Shown here piece by piece: positions 1 to 7,918 of a stretch of 56,748 nt of DNA. A program made the translations under genes and the position numbers. Under the pieces are notes generated by a model. It did no database searches. It was not told where the DNA came from and was given only the letters and a program-made list of their open reading frames with translations. The DNA is taken from assembly GCF_018139695.1 (NCBI RefSeq), contig NZ_JAGSOG010000023.1, forward strand, positions 1 to 56,748, written 5' to 3'. Source of the DNA: Actinospica durhamensis (GTDB taxonomy: Bacteria; Actinomycetota; Actinomycetes; Streptomycetales; Catenulisporaceae). Position 1 is the stretch's first letter; every line of letters starts with the position of its first letter.

Positions 1-19
1 AGCTGTGTATAAGAGACAG
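1..19. other. Residual Tn5/Nextera mosaic-end adapter
   Basis: The first 19 bases equal the Nextera transposase mosaic end except for one substitution at position 3 (C for A). A match this long at the very edge of a window is best explained as library adapter left on a contig end, not genomic sequence. From 20 to 96 I see no gene. Confidence 0.9.
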
Positions 20-96
20 CGTCGTCACCGCTCCCCCGCTGCGGCAGCCGGTCGGGTAGATCCCGGATAGCTCTCCGATAGCAGTGGTCTGACGCC

Positions 97-126
97 GCAG
101 GGCCTGGTCCGAGGACCAGGCCCTGC
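97..126 (-). terminator. Hairpin terminator after the small membrane protein
   Basis: A perfect 14-base inverted repeat (97-110 against 113-126) lies just downstream of the stop of the minus-strand gene ending at 161. There is no clear U-tract, as is common for actinobacterial terminators. Confidence 0.75.
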
Positions 127-160
127 GTGGTGTGCGCTCGATCGCGATCACGGCTCGGCA

Positions 161-517
161 TCAGGCGTGCTGGTGCACCCCGCGCCCCTTGACCAGGCCG
201 AAGGCCGCGCCGAGCGAGACCACGCCCATGCCGACGACGGCCGTGATCCCCTGGGCGCCTTCGAGGGCGAAGCCCGCGGACACCGCGACGAGCAGGTTGA
301 ACACGAACAGGAACCACAGCGTGGAGCGCCGGCGCAGGAACGACTTGATCGGGTCCCTCTTCGCGAGAGCGGTGCCCGCGGCGAGCGAGAGCAGGATCCC
401 GCCGAACGTGGCCGCCTGCTTGCCGGTGCCGTCCAGGACGGAGCCGGCGCCCACCGTGGCGGCCATGCCGGCGGCGAAGCCCAGCCACTGCAGGATCGAG
501 GAGATACGCGCGTTCAT
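161..517 (-). CDS. Small four-helix membrane protein, unknown function
   Basis: A 118-residue protein with four hydrophobic segments at roughly residues 10-29, 35-52, 66-85 and 89-108, joined by a short basic loop (KRDPIKSFLRRR) after the second helix. I do not recognise a named family. The ATG at 517 is preceded by AAGGA with six-base spacing, which fixes the start. The gene is monocistronic: a terminator hairpin follows it, and a 22-base perfect palindrome lies about 110 bases upstream and may be its operator. A role in the membrane is inferred only from hydrophobicity. Confidence 0.75.
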   Translation of the reverse strand: MNARISSILQWLGFAAGMAATVGAGSVLDGTGKQAATFGGILLSLAAGTALAKRDPIKSFLRRRSTLWFLFVFNLLVAVSAGFALEGAQGITAVVGMGVVSLGAAFGLVKGRGVHQHA

Positions 518-627
518 CGTGTGTCCTTTCGTCGGGCCCGTCGCGTCCGTTCGCGGGAATCGCTTGCGTTCTTCCTCCAGCCTGTCAGCGGGGGCTCGTC
601 GTCACGAGGGGGCGCACTCCCGAACCC

Positions 628-649
628 GGGGTGTAGCGCGCTACACCCC
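628..649. promoter_or_regulatory. 22-bp perfect palindrome, possible operator
   Basis: A self-complementary 22-mer centred on GCGC (arms GGGGTGTAGCG / CGCTACACCCC) sits in the 156-base gap between the membrane-protein gene (start 517) and the terminator at 674-708. It has no loop, so it looks more like a dimeric regulator site than a terminator. Its regulator is unknown. Confidence 0.45.
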
Positions 650-673
650 CGATCCGGGGCCGAACGCGGAAAA

Positions 674-708
674 CGGCCAGAGCCCGCCGGGATGACGGGC
701 TCTGGCCG
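674..708 (-). terminator. Terminator of the ferredoxin/reductase operon
   Basis: A perfect 13-bp stem (674-686 with 696-708) and nine-base loop, 28 bases beyond the stop codon of the minus-strand reductase gene. Confidence 0.8.
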
Positions 709-735
709 GGGCGCCCCAGATGGGATCGCCGCAGT

Positions 736-1965
736 TCAGGCCATACCTCGGATCGCCTCGACGACGGTTTCGGCCGTGGATCCGGCCGCGAAGAGCTGGC
801 GGGCCTGGTTGAGCGCCCGGACCCAGTTGACGGTGACCGCACCGCACGCGGCACCGTTCGCGTCGGCGTGCACGACGGCCGTGCGCCCGTCCGCCTCGAG
901 GTCGCCGATGACGACCGAACTGCCCTCGGGATCGCGCCAGCCGACGGCGTTCACCTTCCAGTCGTACTGGTCGGACCACACGTAGTCGGTGGACTCGTAG
1001 GCCGCCTGCGCACCCTGCGTGATGGCGATGGCGACGTAGCGTGCCTGGTCGCCGGCATTAGTCCAGTGCTCGGCGCGGATGTGGAAGCCTCGGCCCGGGT
1101 GCGGCCAGCGGGCGACGTCGCCGACCGCGAACACGTCGTCCACCCCGACCGCGCGCAGGAAGCCGTCGGTGACGACGCCGTTGTCCAGCTTGAGGCCGGA
1201 GCCGGCGAGCCACTCGGTGCACGGGACGGACCCGATGCCCACGACGGCGGTCGAGGCCGCCAGGCGCTCCCCGTCGTCGAGTTCGACGATGAGCCGCCCG
1301 GCCTCGCCCTCGATGCCCACCACGCCGACGCCGAACCGGGTCTGGGCGCCGTTGCGCAGGTGCAGGTCCACGAGGCTGCTCGCGATCTCGGGACCGACGA
1401 GTCGGGCCATCGGCTCCGGGACCGGGTCCACGACCGTCACGGCGCAGCCGAATCCGCGCGCCGCGGCCGCGATCTCGGTGCCGATGAACCCGCCGCCGAC
1501 CACGACCACCGGCTCACCGAGCGCGAGCCGCGCGGCGATCGCGCGGGAGTCCGCCAGTGTCCTGAGTTGGTAGACCCCTGACGAGGGCTGCCAGGGAGAG
1601 GGCCGCGCCACGGCTCCGGTGGCGATGACGAGCACGTCGTAGGACACGCTCGTGCCGTCGGCGAGGCGGACGAACCGCGCCGTGGGGTCCAGTTCGACCG
1701 CGGCCGAGCCGAGCAGCAGCTCGATGGCGAGCGCGTCGAGTTCCGCCGGATCGATCAGCCGGACCGCGTCCACCGAGGACTCGGACCAGTCGCCCTTCAG
1801 CAGGTGCTTCGAGAGCGGCGGGCGATCGTAGGGCAGCTCGGTCTCGGCGCCGATGAGCGTGATCGGGCCGGTGTGGCCCTGGGCCCGCAGCCCCTGTGCG
1901 GTGCGGGTTCCGGCGAGCGAGGCGCCGACGATGACGACGTGGCGCTCCGTGGCTGTTGCGGTCAT
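736..1965 (-). CDS. NAD(P)/FAD-dependent ferredoxin reductase
   Basis: A 409-residue pyridine-nucleotide-disulfide-type flavoprotein of the rubredoxin/putidaredoxin-reductase kind, expected to pass electrons from NAD(P)H through FAD to a ferredoxin serving a P450 or oxygenase. It shows an N-terminal FAD dinucleotide fold (GASLAG near residue 14), a central NAD fold (VVVVGGGFIGTE) and the ATG-like VFAVGDVARW motif that contacts FAD. The ATG at 1965 has GGAGG about ten bases upstream and overlaps the stop of the preceding gene as ATGA, so the two are translationally coupled. It is third in a ferredoxin-FprA-reductase operon, opposite a P450. Having two unrelated ferredoxin reductases in one operon is unusual. 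Confidence 0.88.
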   Translation of the reverse strand: MTATATERHVVIVGASLAGTRTAQGLRAQGHTGPITLIGAETELPYDRPPLSKHLLKGDWSESSVDAVRLIDPAELDALAIELLLGSAAVELDPTARFVRLADGTSVSYDVLVIATGAVARPSPWQPSSGVYQLRTLADSRAIAARLALGEPVVVVGGGFIGTEIAAAARGFGCAVTVVDPVPEPMARLVGPEIASSLVDLHLRNGAQTRFGVGVVGIEGEAGRLIVELDDGERLAASTAVVGIGSVPCTEWLAGSGLKLDNGVVTDGFLRAVGVDDVFAVGDVARWPHPGRGFHIRAEHWTNAGDQARYVAIAITQGAQAAYESTDYVWSDQYDWKVNAVGWRDPEGSSVVIGDLEADGRTAVVHADANGAACGAVTVNWVRALNQARQLFAAGSTAETVVEAIRGMA

Positions 1966-3293
1966 CGTCCGAGTCCTCCAGCTGCCGTGAGCATGTCCGC
2001 CCGGTCGTGGAGCTTGACCCGCTCCCGGCCGGTGGCTTCGCCGAGTTTCAGTTCGGCGGCCTCGATCGCGAGCCATCGGCTCCAGTCCACCACCGCCACG
2101 CCGCGCGAGCGCAGCAGTTCGTCGATCGTCTCGGCGCCGGCGCCGCGTTCCGAGAGCGCGTCCGCGTCGGCGAGGATGGCCGCGGCGGTCTCGCTGGCAC
2201 ACAGGCGGTTCGTCCCGATGACGCCGCTCGGCCCGCGCTTGGCCCATCCGACCACGTACAAGCCGGGGACGGCCTGCTCGCCGTCCACCACGCGGGAGTC
2301 GCGGTGCGGGATGGTCCCCGTCGATTCGTCGAACGGGACGCCGGGCATCGGTACGCTGCGATACCCGACGGCGGGCAGCACCAGTCCGGCTTCGAGCTCT
2401 TCGACGACCGCCGGATCCGTCGTCCTGGCCAGCCGGACGGCCGTGACGGCCGCGGACGCGTCGCCGACGAAGCCCACCGGCGTTCGGTTGAACAGGAACC
2501 GGATCGCGCGCTCTCGACCCTGCGGTTCGCGATCCGCCAGCTTCCGCAGCGACGCCACCAGGCGCGCGGCGGCCGGGGTGCGCGCCAGGCCGGCCTGCTG
2601 CGCGTCCGAGAGCTCCAGCTCCTCGGGCGAGACGATGACGTCCGCGCCCTCGACCTCGCCCAGCTCCACGAGCTCCTTGTTCGTGAACTTCGCCGAGTCC
2701 GGGCCGCGCCGGCCCACGATGCAGACCTCGCGCACCGCGTGGCCGGCTAAGGCCTCGATGACGTGCGCGGGCACATCGGTGCGGCGCAGTTCGTCCGGGG
2801 TGCGCACCAGCATGCGTGCGACGTCGAGGGCGACGTTCCCCACCCCGACGACGACGGCGCGAGCCGCGGCCAGCAGGGAGGTGTCGAAGGCCGCGTCCGG
2901 GTGCCCGCTGTACCAGGACACGAAGTCACGCGCCGCGACGACGCCCGCGAGCTGTTCGCCCTCGACGCCCAGCCGGCGGTCCAGCGGAGCGCCGGAGGCC
3001 AGCACGACGGCGTCGTAGTGGGCCCGCAGCTCGTCGATCGTGACGTCGGCTCCGACCGTCACGTTGCCGAGGAAGCGCACGCCCGGGGCGTCGAAGACCT
3101 CGCCGAGCGAGGCGGTGATGGACTTGATCTTCTTGTGGTCGGGCGCGACGCCGTAGCGCACCAGGCCGAACGGGGCGGGGAGGCGTTCGAACACGTCCAC
3201 CGCGACCTCGCGGCCGGCCTCCTCGGCCAGGATCTGAGCGCAGAACGCTCCGGCGGGCCCGGAGCCGACGACGGCGATGCGTAGCGCGCCCAC
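1962..3293 (-). CDS. fprA: FprA-type ferredoxin-NADP+ reductase
   Basis: A 443-residue adrenodoxin-reductase-like flavoenzyme, the usual length for mycobacterial FprA. It has the N-terminal FAD motif RIAVVGSGPAGAF, the NADP fold with VVVGVGNVALDVAR, and a C-terminal GWAKRGPSGVIGTN segment typical of the family. It should reduce the ferredoxin encoded two bases upstream, using NADPH. I chose GTG at 3293 because the FAD motif begins only five residues later and earlier codons run into the ferredoxin gene. The last bases overlap the next ATG (ATGA). Co-transcription with fdxA is clear from the spacing; the final acceptor is inferred to be the nearby P450. Confidence 0.9.
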   Translation of the reverse strand: MGALRIAVVGSGPAGAFCAQILAEEAGREVAVDVFERLPAPFGLVRYGVAPDHKKIKSITASLGEVFDAPGVRFLGNVTVGADVTIDELRAHYDAVVLASGAPLDRRLGVEGEQLAGVVAARDFVSWYSGHPDAAFDTSLLAAARAVVVGVGNVALDVARMLVRTPDELRRTDVPAHVIEALAGHAVREVCIVGRRGPDSAKFTNKELVELGEVEGADVIVSPEELELSDAQQAGLARTPAAARLVASLRKLADREPQGRERAIRFLFNRTPVGFVGDASAAVTAVRLARTTDPAVVEELEAGLVLPAVGYRSVPMPGVPFDESTGTIPHRDSRVVDGEQAVPGLYVVGWAKRGPSGVIGTNRLCASETAAAILADADALSERGAGAETIDELLRSRGVAVVDWSRWLAIEAAELKLGEATGRERVKLHDRADMLTAAGGLGR

Positions 3294-3295
3294 CG

Positions 3296-3616
3296 TCAGT
3301 CCGCCTTGCGCGGAAGCTCGGCCACGTACGCGACGTCCCGGTCGATCAGTCCGAGCTTGCGGGCGCCCTTGGGCGCGGCCATGCCCTCGAAGAACTCCGC
3401 GTTGAGGTCGAGGAAGGGCTCGTCCGCCTCGCTCAGGTCCGCGTCGTAGCGGATGGCCGAGGTGGGACAGACCTCCTCGCACGCGCCGCAGTCGATGCAC
3501 TGATCGGGGTTGATGTACATCATCCGGCCGCCCTCGTATATGCAGTCCGCCGGACACACCACGATGCAGCTCTTGTCCTTGACATCGACGCACGCCTGCG
3601 TCACCACGAAGGTCAC
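3296..3616 (-). CDS. fdxA: 7Fe/4Fe-4S ferredoxin (FdxA type)
   Basis: A 106-residue bacterial ferredoxin starting TFVVTQACVDVKDKSC. Cysteines 9, 17 and 21 lie in the first cluster region, and the CxxCxxCxxxCP run (C40, C43, C46, C50) forms the second, matching FdxA proteins that carry one 3Fe-4S and one 4Fe-4S cluster. The GTG at 3616 is preceded by CAGGGAG with good spacing and gives the family's usual N terminus; an ATG at 3634 in the same frame is the alternative. It is first in the operon with two reductases and has its own strong promoter, which is shared in sequence with the P450 operon. It probably feeds electrons to the P450 or a related oxygenase. Confidence 0.9.
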   Translation of the reverse strand: MTFVVTQACVDVKDKSCIVVCPADCIYEGGRMMYINPDQCIDCGACEEVCPTSAIRYDADLSEADEPFLDLNAEFFEGMAAPKGARKLGLIDRDVAYVAELPRKAD

Positions 3617-3641
3617 GTCTACTCCCTGAGCCATTTCTTCT

Positions 3642-3699
3642 AACGGAACGATCGATCCTTTTAACGCGTCAGTGTCGTACGCATCGCACCGGGTGTCAA
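3642..3699 (-). promoter_or_regulatory. Promoter plus downstream box of the ferredoxin operon
   Basis: On the minus strand TTGACA (3699-3694) is followed by 17 bases and GACACT (3676-3671). Seventeen bases around the -35 (GCTTGACACCCGGTGCG) recur exactly before the P450 gene. A 20-base partly palindromic box, 3661-3642, also recurs there in diverged form with the shared core CGTTCCGYT. The box lies just after the expected transcription start, a repressor position. Confidence 0.7.
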
Positions 3700-3760
3700 G
3701 CACCTGTACAGGAGGCTTGACGTCCCGTTCGGGGGCGTGCGACGCTCGTCGCATCATGAC

Positions 3761-3795
3761 AACGAAACATGTGTTCCGTTGTTTGCAACACATGT
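3761..3795. promoter_or_regulatory. Dyad-rich operator region before the SDR gene
   Basis: Positions 3761-3780 form an imperfect palindrome (AACGaAAC / GTTcCGTT, 16 of 20 bases symmetric). A separate perfect 9-base inverted repeat, ACATGTGTT (3767-3775) and AACACATGT (3787-3795), overlaps it. The GTTCCGTT half-site is also in the boxes before the ferredoxin operon and the P450 gene, suggesting one regulator for all three. Confidence 0.5.
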
Positions 3796-3841
3796 GGCTC
3801 GGTCACACACCGAGCACAGAGCCATGAGGGGACGCATCCTG

Positions 3842-4594
3842 ATGACTGGAGAGCGGGTCGCCGTCGTCACCGGCGGGGCCGCGGGCATCGGCCTGGCGAT
3901 CGCCGAGCGCCTGGCGCGGGACGGATTCAAGATCGCCGTCCTCGACGTCGCGGACGGCGCGGCGCGGCAGGCCGCGGAGGCGATCGAGCAGGCCGGCGGG
4001 ACCGCGCGGGGCTACCGCGCCGACGTGAGCGACCGGGACCAGGTGGACGACGCGCTCGCCGCCGCCCGCCTCGAACTCGGACCGCTGGCCGCCGTCGTCG
4101 CCAACGCCGCGATCGCCCCGCAGCAGCCGTTCCTCGAGATGACCCTCGAGCAGTGGAACGGCACCCTGGCGGTCAACCTGACCGGGACCTTCAACGTCGT
4201 GCAGAGCGCGTTGCCCGACCTGCTCGAGGCGGGCTGGGGCCGGGTCGTGCTGATCTCCTCCTCCAGTGCCCAGCGCGGCGCGCCGAGGATGGCGCACTAC
4301 GCGGCGTCCAAGGGCGGGCAGATGGCGCTGACCAAGGCCCTCGCGGTCGAGTTCGCCAAGTCGGGCGTCACGGTCAACACGGTCGCGCCGTCCTCGATCG
4401 ACACTCCGAGCGTGCGCAAGAAGCGCGACGCGGGCGCCATGCCGTCGGCGGAGGAGATGGCCAAGTACATTCCGGTCGGACGGATGGGGACCGGCGCGGA
4501 CATCGCCGCCGCGGTCTCCTATCTCGTCTCTGACGAGGCGTCGTACGTGACGGGTCAGACCGTCAGCGTCAACGGCGGCTCCTTCATAGGGTGA
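3842..4594 (+). CDS. Short-chain dehydrogenase/reductase (SDR)
   Basis: A 250-residue classical SDR with the cofactor motif TGGAAGIG near residue 10, the NAA(I) structural motif, the catalytic YAASK and the closing TGQTVSVNGG. The acidic residue after the second strand (LDVAD) favours NAD(H) over NADP(H). It should interconvert an alcohol and a ketone or aldehyde. The ATG at 3842 has AGGGGA about nine bases upstream; an in-frame ATG at 3824 is possible. It begins a plus-strand gene run with the CMD-like protein and HtaA-domain protein and diverges from the ferredoxin operon, so it probably processes a P450 product. The substrate cannot be read from sequence. Confidence 0.88.
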   Translation: MTGERVAVVTGGAAGIGLAIAERLARDGFKIAVLDVADGAARQAAEAIEQAGGTARGYRADVSDRDQVDDALAAARLELGPLAAVVANAAIAPQQPFLEMTLEQWNGTLAVNLTGTFNVVQSALPDLLEAGWGRVVLISSSSAQRGAPRMAHYAASKGGQMALTKALAVEFAKSGVTVNTVAPSSIDTPSVRKKRDAGAMPSAEEMAKYIPVGRMGTGADIAAAVSYLVSDEASYVTGQTVSVNGGSFIG

Positions 4595-4601
4595 TGCGAC
4601 G

Positions 4602-5228
4602 ATGACACAGCCACAGCCACAGACCCGGCCCCGTATCGCGCCGCGTCCGGTCGAGGACTGGACCGACGAGGTCGACGAGGCCTTCTCCGCGCTACGCGCC
4701 CACGTGCCCGGCGGCCAGGCCGGCGCACCCGACGGGCCGCCGGTGCGTCCGCGTTCGAACATCCTGGGCATCTACGCCTGGCATCCGGCGCTGGTGCGCG
4801 GCTGGATGCCGTTCTCCAACCACCTGCGCCACTCCACGCTCTCCGACCGGATCCGCGAGATCGCGATCATCCGCACGACCTGGCTCGGCTTCGGCGAGTA
4901 CGAGTGGGCGCAGCACGTGCGGATGAGCCGGGCCGGCGGCTACCTCACCGACGCGGAGATCGACGCGCTCGCGCAGGGTCCCGGGGCCGACGCGTGGTCG
5001 GCCGCCGACGCCGCGGTGGTACGGGCCGTCGACGAACTGTGCGCGGACAAGAACATCTCCGACGCGACCTGGCAGGACCTCGAGGAGCAGTTCTCCCGCG
5101 AGCAGCTCATCGACTTCGTCTTCACCGTCGGCACGTACGACATGCACTGCATGGCGTTCAACGCACTCGGGTTGGAGCTCGAAGACGGCATGGTCGGCTT
5201 CCCGGACGACCACCGGCGCGGACGTTGA
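4602..5228 (+). CDS. Carboxymuconolactone decarboxylase-like (AhpD fold) protein
   Basis: A 208-residue all-helical protein of the CMD/AhpD superfamily. The family core is visible as SDRIREIAIIRTTW followed by EYEWAQHVRMSRAGGYLTDAEI, with a Glu...His pair (GEYEWAQH) but no CxxC, so AhpD-type peroxidase activity is unlikely and a lyase, isomerase or binding role is more probable. The ATG at 4602 lies seven bases after the SDR stop, within an operon. Such proteins often sit in catabolic clusters with SDRs and P450s, but their reactions are mostly unknown. Confidence 0.8.
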   Translation: MTQPQPQTRPRIAPRPVEDWTDEVDEAFSALRAHVPGGQAGAPDGPPVRPRSNILGIYAWHPALVRGWMPFSNHLRHSTLSDRIREIAIIRTTWLGFGEYEWAQHVRMSRAGGYLTDAEIDALAQGPGADAWSAADAAVVRAVDELCADKNISDATWQDLEEQFSREQLIDFVFTVGTYDMHCMAFNALGLELEDGMVGFPDDHRRGR

Positions 5229-5233
5229 GCACC

Positions 5234-5698
5234 GTGGTGCGCCGGGGATCGCTGCGCTGGGCGGTGAAGACCTCCTTCGTGCACTACGTCCGGATGGTCG
5301 CGGCCGGCAGTGTCGAAGTGCTCGACGGTGCGCAGGCGAGCCCTGACGGTGTCTTCGAGTTCCCGTTGTCCGAGGCCTCGGAAGGGGCCTCGGGCCGGGT
5401 GCTGCGCTGCGCCGGGGCCGTGCGGTTCTCGGCGCACCACGGATTCCTCGAGGTCGACCTGCGCGACCTGGAACTGAGCCTGTCGGCGAACGGCGGCGAG
5501 CTGAGCATCGCAGGCCCCGAAGGCGGCAGGACCGCCATCGCCACCACGGACCCGCTCGCCCCGGCGGCCGAGCCCGGGCTGATCCGCTGGACGGGCCTCG
5601 TCCCACGGCTGACCGAGGCCGGGGTGGAAGTGTTCGGAAACGTCTATCCGGCCGGGACCGAGATGGCCCCGCTCGAAGCCCTCGTCCTGCTAGATTGA
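5234..5698 (+). CDS. HtaA-domain protein without signal peptide
   Basis: A 154-residue protein that is essentially one HtaA domain: GSLRWAVKTSFVHYV at the start, SGRVLRCAGAVRFSAHHG in the middle and DLELSL later. HtaA domains in Corynebacterium bind heme on the cell surface; this copy has a Tyr (Y18) and a His-His pair that could ligate heme. Unlike the corynebacterial proteins it has no signal peptide or membrane anchor, so it should be cytoplasmic. The start is uncertain: TTG at 5225 overlaps the previous stop, GTG at 5234 or 5237 are alternatives. Lying between CMD-like and TetR genes in a P450 locus, it might buffer or deliver heme, which is inference. Confidence 0.72.
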   Translation: MVRRGSLRWAVKTSFVHYVRMVAAGSVEVLDGAQASPDGVFEFPLSEASEGASGRVLRCAGAVRFSAHHGFLEVDLRDLELSLSANGGELSIAGPEGGRTAIATTDPLAPAAEPGLIRWTGLVPRLTEAGVEVFGNVYPAGTEMAPLEALVLLD

Positions 5699-5704
5699 CA
5701 GGCC

Positions 5705-6415
5705 ATGCCCCCCTCCTCGCCCGAGCGACCTGCCCGTCGCAGCAACGCGCGGACCAGCGGAGAGCGCAAGAACGTCCGCGGAGAGGCGACGCGCCAGCTC
5801 ATCCTCACCGCGGCCGAACGGCTCTTCGCGGAGCGCGGCATCTCGGCGGTGCCGCTGCGCGACATCGGCATCGAGGCCGGCCAGCGCAACCACGCGGCGG
5901 TGCAGTACCACTTCGGCGAACGCGACGAGGTGGTCCGGGCCATCATGGAGTTCCGCGGCGCCGAGAGCGAGGCCAGCCGCACGGACATGGTCGCCGACCT
6001 GATGCTGGGCGGGCGCAAGCCCACCGTCGTGGACGTCGTCAGCGCGTTCGTGCGCCCCCTGGCGATCCACATCAAGCCGGAGAACCACTACCTCGCCTTC
6101 CTCTCGCTCTACATCACCGAAGAAGGCGGGTACGAGGGCCTCGGCGAGGTGCGCACAGGCGCGTCCGTCACGACGCTGCAGGCCCTCCTCAGACGGCTGA
6201 CACCGCAGATCCCGCAGGCGGTGCTGGACGAGCGCTGGTGGACGACCCTGACCAGCGCCGTGCACGCGCTGGCCCGGTACCAGTCGGCCCAGCAGAAGCG
6301 CGCGCACCTTCCCGCCACGATAGACGTCCTGATCGAGGACCTCGTGGCGTTCCTCAGCGCCGGACTCACGGCGCCTCTGGCCGAGGGCGATCCGAGGGCC
6401 GCGACCACGGGCTGA
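5705..6415 (+). CDS. TetR-family transcriptional regulator
   Basis: A 236-residue regulator with an N-terminal helix-turn-helix of TetR type (RQLILTAAERLFAERG, VPLRDIGIEAGQRNHAAVQYHFGERDEVV, about residues 28-75) and a helical ligand-binding C-terminal domain. It follows the HtaA gene by six bases and precedes the P450 operon, so it is the obvious candidate for the shared boxes at 3642-3661, 3761-3780 and 6568-6587. Its inducer is probably the P450 substrate or a product, by analogy with other catabolic TetR proteins; this is inferred from position only. Confidence 0.87.
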   Translation: MPPSSPERPARRSNARTSGERKNVRGEATRQLILTAAERLFAERGISAVPLRDIGIEAGQRNHAAVQYHFGERDEVVRAIMEFRGAESEASRTDMVADLMLGGRKPTVVDVVSAFVRPLAIHIKPENHYLAFLSLYITEEGGYEGLGEVRTGASVTTLQALLRRLTPQIPQAVLDERWWTTLTSAVHALARYQSAQQKRAHLPATIDVLIEDLVAFLSAGLTAPLAEGDPRAATTG

Positions 6416-6522
6416 GTCCCGCTGAGCGCGCTGCCCGGACCCTGGCCGAGGCATGTCCGGACCCTGGCTGAACCCTCGCTGAGCCCTGCCCGGAAGACGG
6501 CCGCTGCCCGCGCATCCGATGC

Positions 6523-6587
6523 TTGACACCCGGTGCGTTGCCCACAACACTAGCGTCATCTTCATTGAAGAGATCGCTCGTTCCGCT
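6523..6587 (+). promoter_or_regulatory. Promoter plus downstream box of the P450 operon
   Basis: TTGACA (6523-6528), 17 bases, AACACT (6546-6551). The flanks GCTTGACACCCGGTGCG are identical to those of the ferredoxin-operon promoter. The box 6568-6587 ends in CGTTCCGCT like its partner. The 330 bases between the TetR stop (6415) and P450 start (6746) hold no other gene; an imperfect GGACCCTGGC direct repeat occurs near 6435-6475. Confidence 0.7.
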
Positions 6588-6745
6588 GTAAGAAACACTC
6601 GCCGGAGAAACACCGCGGCGGGAGGCGACGAGCGGTCCGGCCGGCCGCAGCGACACTCATCTCGGGCTCGGCTTCCCTCGGAGACACGGACGCAGGGAGA
6701 TCCGCAGCGTCCTGTGCCCAGATCCCGGCTTAGGAGCACACCATC

Positions 6746-7918
6746 ATGGCAACGCCCGTCATCTCACTCGAACGCACCGATCCGTACCACCCGCCGGCCG
6801 CGCACCTGGAGATCCTGCGGTCGGACGCGCCGATCAGCCGGGTGCAGCTGCCCGACGGCCGCCGGCTCTGGGCCCTGACGCGGCACGAGGACGTCAGGGC
6901 CATGCTGGCCGACCCCCGGTTCAGTTCGGACCGCAGGGACCCGCGCCACCCGAGCCACACGCCGTACGTGGGGCCGGACCACCGGCAGCAGCTGATCGAG
7001 ATGGATCCGCCGGAGCACACGCAGCTGCGCCGCTCGGTCGTCGGCGAGTTCACCGTGCAGCGCCTGGCCGCGTGGCGGCCGCGGATCCAGCAGATCGTGG
7101 ACGAGAGTATCGACGCGATGCTGGCCGGCCCGGCCGAGGTGGACCTCGTCGAGGCGCTCTCGCTTCCGGTGCCCTCGAAGGTCATCTCGGAGCTGCTCGG
7201 CGTTCCGTACACGGACCACGACTTCTTCCAGGACAACAGCGCCGAGTTCGTACGCGCGGACTCCACGCCCGAGCAGAAGAAGGCCGCGATCGGCAACCTC
7301 CAGGGCTATATCGCCGGGCTCGTGCAGGAGAAGGTGAAGTCGCCCGGCGAGGACCTGCTGAGCCGTCAGATCGCGGCCGGGACCGAGCTGGAGGAGCTGC
7401 AGGCGCTCGGCTTCCTGCTGCTGATCGCGGGCCACGAGACGACCGCGAACATGATCTCGCTGTCGGTGGCCACCCTGCTGGACAAGCGGGAGCACCTGGC
7501 CGCGCTGCGGGAGGACCCGCAGCTCACGGTCGGCGCGGTGGAGGAACTGCTGCGCTACTTCTCGATCGCGGAGATCGGCGCGGCCCGGCTCGCCACCGCG
7601 GACATCGAGATCGGCGGCGTGCTGATCCAGGCCGGCGAGGGCGTGATGGGCCTGACCAACACGGCCAACCGGGACCCGCTGGTGTTCCCGGAGCCGGACG
7701 AGATCGACTTCACCCGGATGGCGCGCAACCACCTCGCGTTCGGGTTCGGGCCGCACCAGTGCCTCGGCCAGAACCTCGCCCGCCTCGAGCTCGAGATCGT
7801 GCTCGCGACGCTGGTACGCCGGATACCGGGCCTGCGGCTCGCGGTGCCGTTCGACGAGATCCCGTTCAAGGAGAAGGGCCCCAACTACGGGGTCTTCGAG
7901 CTGAAGGTGGCGTGGTGA
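6746..7918 (+). CDS. Cytochrome P450
   Basis: A 390-residue soluble bacterial P450 (CYP105-like general architecture). Visible marks are the I-helix oxygen-activation motif AGHETT (228-233), the K-helix ExLLR (EELLR, 266-270) and the heme loop FGFGPHQCLGQ with Cys339 as axial ligand. It needs two electrons via ferredoxin; a 3Fe-4S ferredoxin gene overlaps its stop and a second ferredoxin with two reductases is encoded across the divergent promoter. The ATG at 6746 has AGGAG ten bases upstream. It should hydroxylate or otherwise oxygenate a small lipophilic substrate, which is not identifiable here; SDR and Baeyer-Villiger genes nearby suggest conversion onward through a ketone. Confidence 0.95.
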   Translation: MATPVISLERTDPYHPPAAHLEILRSDAPISRVQLPDGRRLWALTRHEDVRAMLADPRFSSDRRDPRHPSHTPYVGPDHRQQLIEMDPPEHTQLRRSVVGEFTVQRLAAWRPRIQQIVDESIDAMLAGPAEVDLVEALSLPVPSKVISELLGVPYTDHDFFQDNSAEFVRADSTPEQKKAAIGNLQGYIAGLVQEKVKSPGEDLLSRQIAAGTELEELQALGFLLLIAGHETTANMISLSVATLLDKREHLAALREDPQLTVGAVEELLRYFSIAEIGAARLATADIEIGGVLIQAGEGVMGLTNTANRDPLVFPEPDEIDFTRMARNHLAFGFGPHQCLGQNLARLELEIVLATLVRRIPGLRLAVPFDEIPFKEKGPNYGVFELKVAW

